Source: Lacrimispora xylanolytica (GTDB taxonomy: Bacteria; Bacillota; Clostridia; Lachnospirales; Lachnospiraceae). Taken from it: a stretch of DNA of 64,000 bases. Positions within the stretch are counted from its first letter, which is position 1. Every line of letters starts with the position of its first letter. A model generated the notes under the pieces. It searched no databases, had not been told where the DNA came from, and was given only the letters and a program-made list of their open reading frames with translations. A program made the translations under genes and the position numbers. Shown one piece after another: positions 42,994 to 50,435 of this stretch. The stretch is taken from NCBI RefSeq assembly GCF_026723765.1, contig NZ_CP113524.1, positions 2,651,001 through 2,715,000 of the forward strand. The letters run 5' to 3'.

Positions 42994-43596
42994 ATGAAAC
43001 TTATGTATCTCTTACAAATTATTTTTCGTTGCACTTTACTTGCTTTAGCCGTATATCATGGGGCAAAACGAGAAGCCAGATTCATGAAATCGGCTCTTCT
43101 TGTGTTTGCCATGACCTTTCTGCCTGCACTGATTCATGTTATCTTACGTGTGGAAATAGATTCGTTCAGCATACTTATTTATCTGGTCATCCTGTTTATG
43201 ACTTTATATCTTGGTGGCTCCTTAGGTTATTATGACAGATTCAGCTGGTGGGACCGCATCACTCATTTTCTCTCCGGAGCAGCATTCGTAGGCTTTGGAA
43301 TCGCCACAATTCGTGCAGGGTCTGATATAACAAAAATACTTGTCATTTTATTTGGATTTAATTTTTCCATCACACTTCACGTCTTTTGGGAAGTGTTGGA
43401 ATACGTAAGCGATTGTGTCCTCCACGGAAATGCTCAACGATGGCAGAAATTTCATATTAATAAAAACCATGTATCTAATATTCACTTATCAGAGAAGGCA
43501 ATTCAGCCTGCCGGACTGGTGGATACGATGAACGATTTTAACTGTTGTATAGTTGGCGCTGTATTGGCCTCGGCGGTCTGGTGGTTTTTCTTATAA
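42994..43596 (+). CDS. DUF2238-like membrane protein
   Basis: About 200 residues with five to six membrane spans. Conserved polar segments fit the YjdF/DUF2238 group: WWDRITHFLSGAAFVGFG (about residues 84-101), FWEVLEYVSDCVLHGNAQRW (about 130-150) and GLVDTMNDFNCCIVGA near the end. Function of the group is unknown. The ATG at 42994 with GAGGTGAT in front is chosen over a TTG five codons earlier. The promoter of the cold-shock gene starts nine bases after its stop. Confidence 0.8.
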   Translation: MKLMYLLQIIFRCTLLALAVYHGAKREARFMKSALLVFAMTFLPALIHVILRVEIDSFSILIYLVILFMTLYLGGSLGYYDRFSWWDRITHFLSGAAFVGFGIATIRAGSDITKILVILFGFNFSITLHVFWEVLEYVSDCVLHGNAQRWQKFHINKNHVSNIHLSEKAIQPAGLVDTMNDFNCCIVGAVLASAVWWFFL

Positions 43597-43604
43597 ATAA
43601 CCGA

Positions 43605-43633
43605 TTGACTTTTATTGTGCATTATGATATAAT
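43605..43633 (+). promoter_or_regulatory. Promoter of the cold-shock gene
   Basis: -35 TTGACT (43605-43610), 17-base spacer, consensus -10 TATAAT (43628-43633). Confidence 0.85.
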
Positions 43634-43639
43634 CCATTT

Positions 43640-43762
43640 GTATTTTAAATAAAGTTTTGATTTCGCATATATTTGTAAGTCATTATTTATTGATGATTTA
43701 CAAGTATATGCGATTTTTTTATCTTCGCAGAAATACATTATAATTTTAAGGAGGTATCTTTT
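43640..43762 (+). promoter_or_regulatory. 5' leader of the cold-shock gene with a terminator-like hairpin
   Basis: About 123 untranslated bases. TCGCATAT (43663-43670) pairs with ATATGCGA (43706-43713), continued inside by TTGTAA with TTTACAA, and a run of seven T follows (43714-43720). It looks like an intrinsic terminator between promoter and ribosome-binding site (AAGGAGG), so transcription may be attenuated or the leader may refold with temperature. Confidence 0.6.
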
Positions 43763-43963
43763 ATGAAAAAAGGTACAGTTAAATGGTTTAACGCACAAAA
43801 GGGATTCGGCTTTATCTGTGATGAAGAAGGAAACGATGTATTCGTTCATTTCTCTGGTCTCGCTATGGAAGGTTTTAAGTCTTTAGAAGATGGTCAGTCA
43901 GTTGTATTTGAAACTACCCAGGGCAATCGTGGCCTTCAGGCTGTTAATGTTCACATCGCATAA
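43763..43963 (+). CDS. Cold-shock protein (CspA family)
   Basis: A 66-residue OB-fold nucleic-acid chaperone. RNP1 KGFGFI (about residues 13-18), RNP2 VFVHF (about 27-31), and the usual start [14 protein letters not shown]. It binds single-stranded RNA and DNA, melting structures at low temperature or acting as an antiterminator. TAAGGAGG precedes the ATG. A long leader with a terminator-like hairpin suggests post-initiation control. Confidence 0.96.
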   Translation: MKKGTVKWFNAQKGFGFICDEEGNDVFVHFSGLAMEGFKSLEDGQSVVFETTQGNRGLQAVNVHIA

Positions 43964-44203
43964 TCTCTCACCTATTTTAATTCATCACATCTAACTTATT
44001 TATCTTGTTCAAAATACCAAATTGATAAGTGAATATGTTTCAAGACTGATTATTAAATAGTCAGAGCAATGTTAATAATTACAGCTAAGTCAGCAGGGTT
44101 TATATCCATATTCCTTGCTGACTCAACCTAAAAATAACATATTAATGGTATCATAATATAAACTATGGGCTAACATGTTAGCTGGTAGTCTTTTTGCGTC
44201 CTT
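43964..44203. other. Intergenic region with an imperfect hairpin
   Basis: AT-rich stretch between the cold-shock gene and the convergent methyltransferase. An inverted repeat, AGTCAGCAGG with CCTTGCTGACT (44088-44123, one bulge), is the only structure; it lacks a clear T-run. Confidence 0.4.
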
Positions 44204-44902
44204 CTATTTGTTGGTACATGTTAAGAAATATTGAATCATAGGGCCAACTTTTTCTTTTTTCTCTATTTTAAAATAATCCCGGATGTATTGCTCAAATTCT
44301 TCCGGTGATAAATCATACTTATCTTCTCTACCTAAATACGCTTCAATCTTCATGGTAATTGAGAATTCAGGAGACCCTAAGTCTGGAACGTCCAGAACGA
44401 ATTTTCCGTCAGGCTTTATAATCCTGTGCGCCTCCAAAATCACTTTCTCCACAAAATCTTTTTCAAAGTACTCCAGGGAACCAATACACGCTCCAATATC
44501 AAAAAAGCTTGTTTCAAATGGAGTTTGATGCATGCTGCAGCATTGAAAGGAACCTACTGATAACTGTTTTTTTTCAGTGAGCTTCTGCAATAATTCAATG
44601 GTCTTACTGCTTATATCTACCCCATGATAGGTGGAGGGCCAATCTTTATATCCGCCATACAAAAAATTCAAGCAACAGCCAAGATCAATAAAATTCATTT
44701 TGCTGGACGGAGATAAAAAATCAACGATTTCCGTACGGCTGCTGTCTGAGAGGCCTACTTCTTGTCTCATTTTTAGAAACAGCTCATATTCAGGATCTTT
44801 TGTTATGTATTCCGGAAAATTCTCATAAGAGTCAATGCCTTTTCTCCCAAGTTCAATGCCTTTATCATAAGATGCCGCCACTAATTCTAACTGCTTGTTC
44901 AC
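44204..44902 (-). CDS. SAM-dependent methyltransferase (class I)
   Basis: A 232-residue protein with a Rossmann methyltransferase fold: motif I MNFIDLGCCLNFLYGG (near residue 70, slightly degenerate for the usual GxGxG), acidic loop YHGVDISSK, FFDIGACIGSLEYF (motif IV-like) and RIIKPDGKFVLDVPDLG (post-motif). Substrate unknown. Starts with GTG at 44902 after AAGGGGG. It stands alone and shows no link to its neighbours. Confidence 0.82.
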   Translation of the reverse strand: MNKQLELVAASYDKGIELGRKGIDSYENFPEYITKDPEYELFLKMRQEVGLSDSSRTEIVDFLSPSSKMNFIDLGCCLNFLYGGYKDWPSTYHGVDISSKTIELLQKLTEKKQLSVGSFQCCSMHQTPFETSFFDIGACIGSLEYFEKDFVEKVILEAHRIIKPDGKFVLDVPDLGSPEFSITMKIEAYLGREDKYDLSPEEFEQYIRDYFKIEKKEKVGPMIQYFLTCTNK

Positions 44903-45179
44903 TATATTTTCCCCCTTATTACATTTTGTTTTATGATTGATTTAGAATACCATATTTCCCCAGACAGTCAAATTTCCATATCTAAAAATATTTACTATAA
45001 GAATCCGAGGGAAAAGGAGTTTCCAGCCCCAGTACTCTTGGCCATAGTTTGGCATCATCTATTACAAATCCCATTATCATTCCCATATGTGTATGAAGAT
45101 GGCGGTGCTGCGCTAATATTAAAGTAAATCTGATTGCTCCATATACTTCCTCACCGGGATTATTTGTAGATGGTTACGC

Positions 45180-46634
45180 TTAATCGTCTTTTAAACGGGT
45201 AGTGTTTGCAATGTATAAAAACCATGTAATACATGTGGTTAACAACGCCAGTGATATGATCGCTGTAAGAATACTATATGTCTGCCAGACAAGTATCATC
45301 GACCACCTATTTCCGATTAGCAGAGGAATAACCCAAATCAATACTGTAACTACCAGACAACTGGCGGTTGTTATTATGCCATTTTGGGTCATTTTCTGAT
45401 GATAGTACTTATTCTTTCTATACAATCCTAAAAAGAAGAACAGGCCGGCAAACAGACAGCATATAATTGTGGCTAATGACAAAGCGATATCAAGCAACTG
45501 CGAGCTGCTGATTTTATAGGTTTGAGACTGTTTCCCCTCTAATATTTCTTCTACTTGCATCACAAGATTGGTGTTCGTATTTACACCATTGGTCAACAGG
45601 CATACGGCGATGTTTTTCTTTGGCAAGAGTAACACTTTCGTGGAGAAATTGGGGTTGCCTCCCGGGTGCTCCAAATAAGATTGGTCGGAATTTACATACC
45701 AGCCCGCCCCATAAAACATACCGTTATCATCCGTGACTGACAGATTTCCTTGATGGGATTTTTTGATTACCTTATGAAATACTTCAGGTATATCCTCCAC
45801 CGCTCCCATCTGTATGTTCATCCAGCGTGCCATATCTTTGGTGCAGGAAATGATATAACCCGCTGGCTTATTTCCTGCAAAATCCGGCGCATCGTACGGA
45901 ACTGTAATGAAGAATGACGAGCGGTAGCCCTGTGCCAATTCTCCGGTGGCTTCGGCCTCTGTCTTATAAACATATGTTTGATGTAAACCTAATGGTTGAA
46001 GCACTTGTTCTTTCATGTAATCTTCGTAGCTCTGACCCGAAACGGTTTCCATAACCAGTCCCAACACGTCATAATTAACAGTTCCATATCGACACTGCTC
46101 GCCAGGAGAAAATGACAACTCAGCTCCTGAAAGCATTTCCACTGTCTTACGCAGCATATCCGGCGTGTTCCCTTGTGGAATGTATTGACTGTGACCGCTA
46201 TTCGTTAAACCGCTGGTATGGTGCAGAAAGTCATTGAGTGTAATATTTTGCATATCAATGGGCCTCCCCTGATACTTTAACGTAAACCAAGGTAAATACT
46301 TTTGAATGGAATCGCTCATTGACAGCATCCCTTTTTCTTCCATCAGTAAAATCCCCATACCAGTAAAGGCTTTACTGACCGAAGCAAGCTCATAGAGAGT
46401 ATTTTCACTGGCAAGCAATCTCTTTTCACGGTCCGCGTACCCGGATGAAAAATAGAATACCTCATTATTTTCCAGTATTGTCATTGACATTCCCGGAACA
46501 CCGGATATACGGCAGGCATCATTAAGCAATGTTTGTATGGAATCAGATTCGGAATCCGACAATGCGTAACTTATCATTGGGAATTTCGAGATAAGAATAA
46601 GTGCTGTCATTATAAGAATAATAATTTTTTTCAT
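45180..46634 (-). CDS. Serine hydrolase, beta-lactamase/PBP family, with C-terminal membrane domain
   Basis: A 484-residue secreted then membrane-held enzyme. N-terminal signal (KKIIILIMTALILISKFPM). The catalytic domain has SVSK (SxxK, near residue 88), YGTVNYDVLG (the YxN motif, near 188) and a GLTNSGH loop after HHTSG. Three to four hydrophobic segments follow (about 385-475). The architecture resembles class C beta-lactamase-like hydrolases (Beta-lactamase PF00144) that act as peptidases or esterases, and clostridial relatives have unknown substrates. It need not give antibiotic resistance. The intergenic stretch 44903-45179 downstream shows nothing recognisable. Confidence 0.88.
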   Translation of the reverse strand: MKKIIILIMTALILISKFPMISYALSDSESDSIQTLLNDACRISGVPGMSMTILENNEVFYFSSGYADREKRLLASENTLYELASVSKAFTGMGILLMEEKGMLSMSDSIQKYLPWFTLKYQGRPIDMQNITLNDFLHHTSGLTNSGHSQYIPQGNTPDMLRKTVEMLSGAELSFSPGEQCRYGTVNYDVLGLVMETVSGQSYEDYMKEQVLQPLGLHQTYVYKTEAEATGELAQGYRSSFFITVPYDAPDFAGNKPAGYIISCTKDMARWMNIQMGAVEDIPEVFHKVIKKSHQGNLSVTDDNGMFYGAGWYVNSDQSYLEHPGGNPNFSTKVLLLPKKNIAVCLLTNGVNTNTNLVMQVEEILEGKQSQTYKISSSQLLDIALSLATIICCLFAGLFFFLGLYRKNKYYHQKMTQNGIITTASCLVVTVLIWVIPLLIGNRWSMILVWQTYSILTAIISLALLTTCITWFLYIANTTRLKDD

Positions 46635-46654
46635 AGACTCTCCGTTTTAGAAAA

Positions 46655-47182
46655 TTAACATTTAATCCAGTATCGATGTGTGATTTTCCCATTGTAAGGA
46701 ACTTCATTTTCCAATATTGCTCCATTCTTTTTCATTGTTGCAATGGAGGCTAAGTTATCACTATCGACGGTTAGAAGAACCTTATCTAATCCGATTTTTC
46801 TGGCTTCAAACAATGCCAGCCTTAACATTTCAGCGGCATAACCTTTTTTTCGTTCTGATTTTCGGACACAATATCCGATATTTCCATAATATAGATACAT
46901 CTCTTTTTTTAGATTATACCTAACATTAATCATTCCAATTAACTTTCCATCACACTCTCTTATAGCCATGAACTCATAAGAAGGGGCTTTTCCTGGTTCT
47001 ACTGTTTCTTCCCTTTGATTATTATGTACTTTTAAAAGCCATTCCTCAATATTACTCATTGACTGTAAGTTCTCTGTGCCGTATAAGGTATCACCGCTTT
47101 TACAAAACTCTTCTTTGAATTCCAGTATCTTATCCTTATATTCTTCGGACGGCAACACCAGAAATAGTTCAGATTGATTCAT
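46655..47182 (-). CDS. GNAT family N-acetyltransferase
   Basis: About 175 residues with a Gcn5-type fold. YEFMAIRECDGKLIGMINVR forms the central strands, and IGYCVRKSERKKGYAAEMLR is the acetyl-CoA motif A (R/K-x-x-G-Y/A). LLTVDSDNLASIATMKKNGAI is the usual tail motif (N-x-x-S-x-x-x-x-x-K-x-G). The ATG at 47182 has GGAGG 11 bases upstream; an earlier ATG at 47215 has none. Substrate unknown. Same strand as the serine hydrolase 20 bases downstream, so the two may be cotranscribed. Confidence 0.9.
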   Translation of the reverse strand: MNQSELFLVLPSEEYKDKILEFKEEFCKSGDTLYGTENLQSMSNIEEWLLKVHNNQREETVEPGKAPSYEFMAIRECDGKLIGMINVRYNLKKEMYLYYGNIGYCVRKSERKKGYAAEMLRLALFEARKIGLDKVLLTVDSDNLASIATMKKNGAILENEVPYNGKITHRYWIKC

Positions 47183-47374
47183 ATGATTCTTTACCTCCAA
47201 TACGCCCATCTCCATTCTAATTATTATCTTTATTATAGATTTGGCAGAGTAATTTTACAAGTTAATTAAACAGCAAAAAATAATCCGAATATTTTTTTCA
47301 AATTCAATACTAAGTTACATTATCTCTAACTATATTTATATTTTTTTTTACTTATCATATTGCTACTACTTTAT

Positions 47375-47417
47375 AAAGAAAACACCTATCGACCATAAAT
47401 CGACAGGTGTTTTCTTT
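47375..47417. terminator. Bidirectional-looking terminator
   Basis: AAAGAAAACACCT-A-TCGA with TCGA-C-AGGTGTTTTCTTT, between the RidA gene (stop 47465) and the GNAT gene. The flanks are A/T-rich. Confidence 0.8.
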
Positions 47418-47464
47418 AGCATTGTATTTGCTTATAATATTAAATCAGGAATAAAAAAACCAAA

Positions 47465-47860
47465 TTATTTTGCTGCCCATATTTCAATTTCTAATTTTAT
47501 CTCTTCTAATCCTAAGGCATTAACATAAGCAACCGTCATAGAAGGATAAGGCGTACCAAAAAAATCATCATAAACCTTATAAAAATAATTCCAGTCTATT
47601 GCTTCAGTTGACCATATATTGACCTTGACCACATGATCTGGGATGAGATCTATACTCTTTAATAAATTGGATATATTTAAAAATGTATTATTTACTTGCT
47701 GATTAAACTCATCAGGAAAGTTACCATCTAAATCCGCTCCGACTTGTCCGGAAAAAGTGTAAAATGTTGCATTTGGCTCAATTTTTGTTATATGAGTATA
47801 ATTCCCTACTGCTTTACTCACTCCTGAGGAATCTAGTCTACTAACTACATTATTGTTCAC
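47465..47860 (-). CDS. RidA/YjgF family protein
   Basis: A 131-residue member of the Rid family (trimeric enamine/imine deaminases). FYTFSGQVGADLDGNFPDEF corresponds to the strand and loop around the substrate pocket, and the conserved C-terminal part has VNALGLEEIKLEIEIWA. The active-site Arg of canonical RidA, normally in the A-R-x-x-V region, is not seen; VAYVNAL stands there instead, so it may be a Rid subfamily without deaminase activity. Starts with GTG 47860 after AAAGGA. Stand-alone gene. Confidence 0.85.
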   Translation of the reverse strand: MNNNVVSRLDSSGVSKAVGNYTHITKIEPNATFYTFSGQVGADLDGNFPDEFNQQVNNTFLNISNLLKSIDLIPDHVVKVNIWSTEAIDWNYFYKVYDDFFGTPYPSMTVAYVNALGLEEIKLEIEIWAAK

Positions 47861-47901
47861 TTTAATAATCCTTTCTGTTTAGGGATAAAATAATTTCTAC
47901 C

Positions 47902-47927
47902 ATTATATATTGCACATAATATATAAT
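47902..47927. repeat. Inverted repeat upstream of the RidA gene
   Basis: ATTATATATT (47902-47911) pairs perfectly with AATATATAAT (47918-47927) around GCACAT. It lies about 40 bases upstream of the GTG start, and could be an operator or a leader hairpin. Confidence 0.45.
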
Positions 47928-48095
47928 TATCCGTTGATAGAAATTTATTTATCAAAAACAGAGATGGAATTTTTATGATGTTCAATACTTCTTGAACATA
48001 AGAATTGTATCATTCCGCCACCTCCCACGCCCCCATTGTATCGATTAATAAGGGCTTTGTCAAGTTGTGTTCTAGAACCAGTAATAGGTTAATTT

Positions 48096-48734
48096 TTATA
48101 TCTTAGGTTTTGCAGCTTCTAATTGCTTTTGTTTGATTTCATGCCGGATGTCATTATCGATCTCGTTCAAATCTTTGACCGTTGAACTTGTATAACCCTG
48201 ATAGTCAAACTGTAAAGCTCTATATTCTTCGCCTTGTAAAATAAAAAAAGTTAAACTAAAACTGGATTCCGTGAAATCATATTTATAACCATCAGACGTA
48301 GAAGATGCCTTGGAGAATACATAATATCGATATCCATCGTGATCAATTTCACAAATTTTTGATAAATCCTTATTCAATTGATTTTTGTCATTTGATATTT
48401 TTCCATAAACAAATAAATCTTCATCAAACCCAAGTAAGGCTTCATCATCCATTTCACTAATATTAACCTTAGCAATTACGTAAGGTGTATAAGTATCATT
48501 ATCATCTGATTTTTCCTGATACAGTTCACATGATAAATACGGAAGAGTATACTTCTTGTATTCCATGTCATATGGAAAACTTCTCAAAGTAAATGTGACT
48601 CTCTTATCTTCCTCGTAAAACGTAGCTTCGCCCATGGATTCAGCTATAATTTGTGATACCTTGCTATCTTTTGAACAGCCTGTGATGCAAATAACACCTA
48701 GAGTCAGTGCTATTGTTAAAAGGTACTTTTTCAT
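48096..48734 (-). CDS. Putative lipoprotein of unknown function
   Basis: About 212 residues. The ATG at 48734 (MKKYLLTIALTLGVICITGC) gives a lipoprotein signal with lipobox ITGC (Cys 20) and a GGGGG site upstream; the longer frame adds 46 implausible residues. The mature part is acidic and Tyr-rich with no recognised domain (RVTFTLRSFPYDMEYKKYTL onward). It is probably anchored on the outer face of the membrane. No partner gene is visible. Confidence 0.75.
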   Translation of the reverse strand: MKKYLLTIALTLGVICITGCSKDSKVSQIIAESMGEATFYEEDKRVTFTLRSFPYDMEYKKYTLPYLSCELYQEKSDDNDTYTPYVIAKVNISEMDDEALLGFDEDLFVYGKISNDKNQLNKDLSKICEIDHDGYRYYVFSKASSTSDGYKYDFTESSFSLTFFILQGEEYRALQFDYQGYTSSTVKDLNEIDNDIRHEIKQKQLEAAKPKI

Positions 48735-48912
48735 CGTACGCCCCCTAATAATAAATTTCCCGTGTGATATCACGTGACACTTATAGGTTTTATTATGCTC
48801 TATTTGGTAAATTGTTTCAACTAATAAAAAAAGAGCCCCTGGAAATAGGAGCATTTTCAAATGATACAACACGTAAATTAAAAAAGCCTAGCATATGCTA
48901 GACTTTTTTTAG

Positions 48913-49251
48913 TGGAGCAGACGGGAGTTGAACCCGTGTCCAAAAACCAATTCCCTGTTCTTCTACTATCATAGTCAGTCTATTGACATTCCCTCCGCTG
49001 CACGGGAACTGACACCCTTACAGCTTCAGTAGCTTCATAATACGTCCGTGTACTCAAAGCTTTGTACACGTCGTTTCTCACATAGTCGATGCCGGGATCT
49101 TAAAGTGTGAGTGCCTTAAGGCCGACAAGCAGCTTACGCTGCTAAAGCTAATTTATTATTGTTAGCGTTTATATTTAGGTTTGCCATTTGACGCATCGCA
49201 TACGGATAGCTTCACCAGCTGCATAGCCCCTGTCGAAACCAGTACTGCCCC
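48913..49251 (-). ncRNA. ssrA: tmRNA
   Basis: Rescues stalled ribosomes by trans-translation. The 5' end GGGGCAG pairs with CTGCTCC at the 3' end (acceptor stem, one G-U), and GGTTCAACTCC near the 3' end is the T-arm. The tag frame lies at 49166-49134 and encodes ANNNKLALAA followed by a stop, ending in the usual LALAA degron. The downstream pseudoknot region is present. The CCA end is not encoded (CTA follows the discriminator A), so it must be added. The gene is followed by an A/T-rich stretch on the left. Confidence 0.95.
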
Positions 49252-49339
49252 TGACTGGTACTCTCTACAGAGTATTATCATATTAACACGAAAAAAAATG
49301 TTTGTCAAGGTCAGTACTTTTGCTGGATTCAATCTCCTG

Positions 49340-50383
49340 TTATAAGTCATCGATGAGCGCACTGCTCTTTGCGTATGCGGTACTTCTGGCTTCGAAGAAG
49401 TCTGTTTTAATCAGATTGGCGTTGCTGTACTGGCTGACCCAGGACATGCTTTCCGGCTCTCTTTCATGGCCTTCATATACGGGGTCCCAGCCGAGGCTAT
49501 GGCATCGTAAATTCCCAAGATACTTGATATAATCCGTAATCATCTGAGATGTCAGGCCAGGCACCTCATCTCCAATGGCATAACAGCCCCATTCGATTTC
49601 CTGCTCACAGCCCTCACGAATCATGTTTCGGTAGATTTCCACACATTCCTTAGTAAAAAGCTGGGGTTCTTCTTTTTTCAGTTCCAGTATCATACTGCGA
49701 AACAGCCACAAATGAGTATTCTCATCCCGGTTGATATAACGGATTTCCTGAGAAGAGCCTGTCATCTTTTGATTTCTTCCTAAATTATAAAAGAACATGA
49801 AACCGCTGTAGAAATAGATTCCCTCCAGTATAAAATTGGCAATCACTACCTTTAAAAAAGCAAAAGGACTTTTGTCATTTTGAAATTCGTTATAAAGATT
49901 CCCGATAAAAGTATTGCGTTTCAGCAGATAGGGATCGCTTTTCCACTGATATAACACTTCATTTCTTGTCTGTGGCTCACAGATGGTATCAAGCATGTAG
50001 CTGTAGCTTTGACTGTGAACCGCCTCCTGAAAGGTCTGAATGGAAAGGCAGAGGTTGATTTCATTTGCAGTCACATACTCTCCGATGGCCGGTAGATTTG
50101 CCGTCTGTATGCTGTCTAAAAACACCAGAAATGACAATATCTTATCGTAAGCTCTCCGCTCTGACTTACTAAGCAGGGGATAGTCCTTGGTATCTCTGCC
50201 TAAATTGATTTCTTCGGGTATCCAGAAATTATTCATGGCCTGTCGGTACCAGTCACTTACCCAGGAGTATTTCATATTGTTAAAATCATTGAGATTTGTG
50301 GTATTGCCGTTAATCATTCGGCGGTTCCTTACATCAATATCACCGTCCGGATTAAACAAAGGCCGTTTCTTTAATTGTTCCAT
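49340..50383 (-). CDS. nrdB: Ribonucleotide reductase class I, beta subunit
   Basis: Houses the di-metal/tyrosyl radical that starts ribonucleotide reduction. 347 residues. Metal ligands and radical are visible: LDSIQ (Asp, about residue 90), EAVHSQSY (Glu, His and radical Tyr, about 120-127), LEGIYFYSGF (Glu) and RDENTHLW (Glu and His). The C-terminal tail is acidic (SSALIDDL), as needed to dock on NrdA. It follows nrdA by 52 bases. No nrdI is nearby, which argues against class Ib. Confidence 0.95.
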   Translation of the reverse strand: MEQLKKRPLFNPDGDIDVRNRRMINGNTTNLNDFNNMKYSWVSDWYRQAMNNFWIPEEINLGRDTKDYPLLSKSERRAYDKILSFLVFLDSIQTANLPAIGEYVTANEINLCLSIQTFQEAVHSQSYSYMLDTICEPQTRNEVLYQWKSDPYLLKRNTFIGNLYNEFQNDKSPFAFLKVVIANFILEGIYFYSGFMFFYNLGRNQKMTGSSQEIRYINRDENTHLWLFRSMILELKKEEPQLFTKECVEIYRNMIREGCEQEIEWGCYAIGDEVPGLTSQMITDYIKYLGNLRCHSLGWDPVYEGHEREPESMSWVSQYSNANLIKTDFFEARSTAYAKSSALIDDL

Positions 50384-50435
50384 AAAGGTTTTACCAACTC
50401 CTTTTCCTTTTTCTTTGTCTGCTTAGATTGATACA

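Noticed and set aside
43622-43849. 75-codon minus-strand frame antisense to the cold-shock gene
   Set aside because: It lies over the leader and coding sequence of csp and has no promoter or site of its own.
44933-45127. 64-codon plus-strand frame
   Set aside because: No ribosome-binding site, and it starts near the upstream region of the methyltransferase gene; likely chance.
45180-46634. Serine hydrolase considered as an antibiotic-resistance beta-lactamase
   Set aside because: The fold is shared by many peptidases and esterases, and the C-terminal membrane domain is not typical of resistance enzymes.
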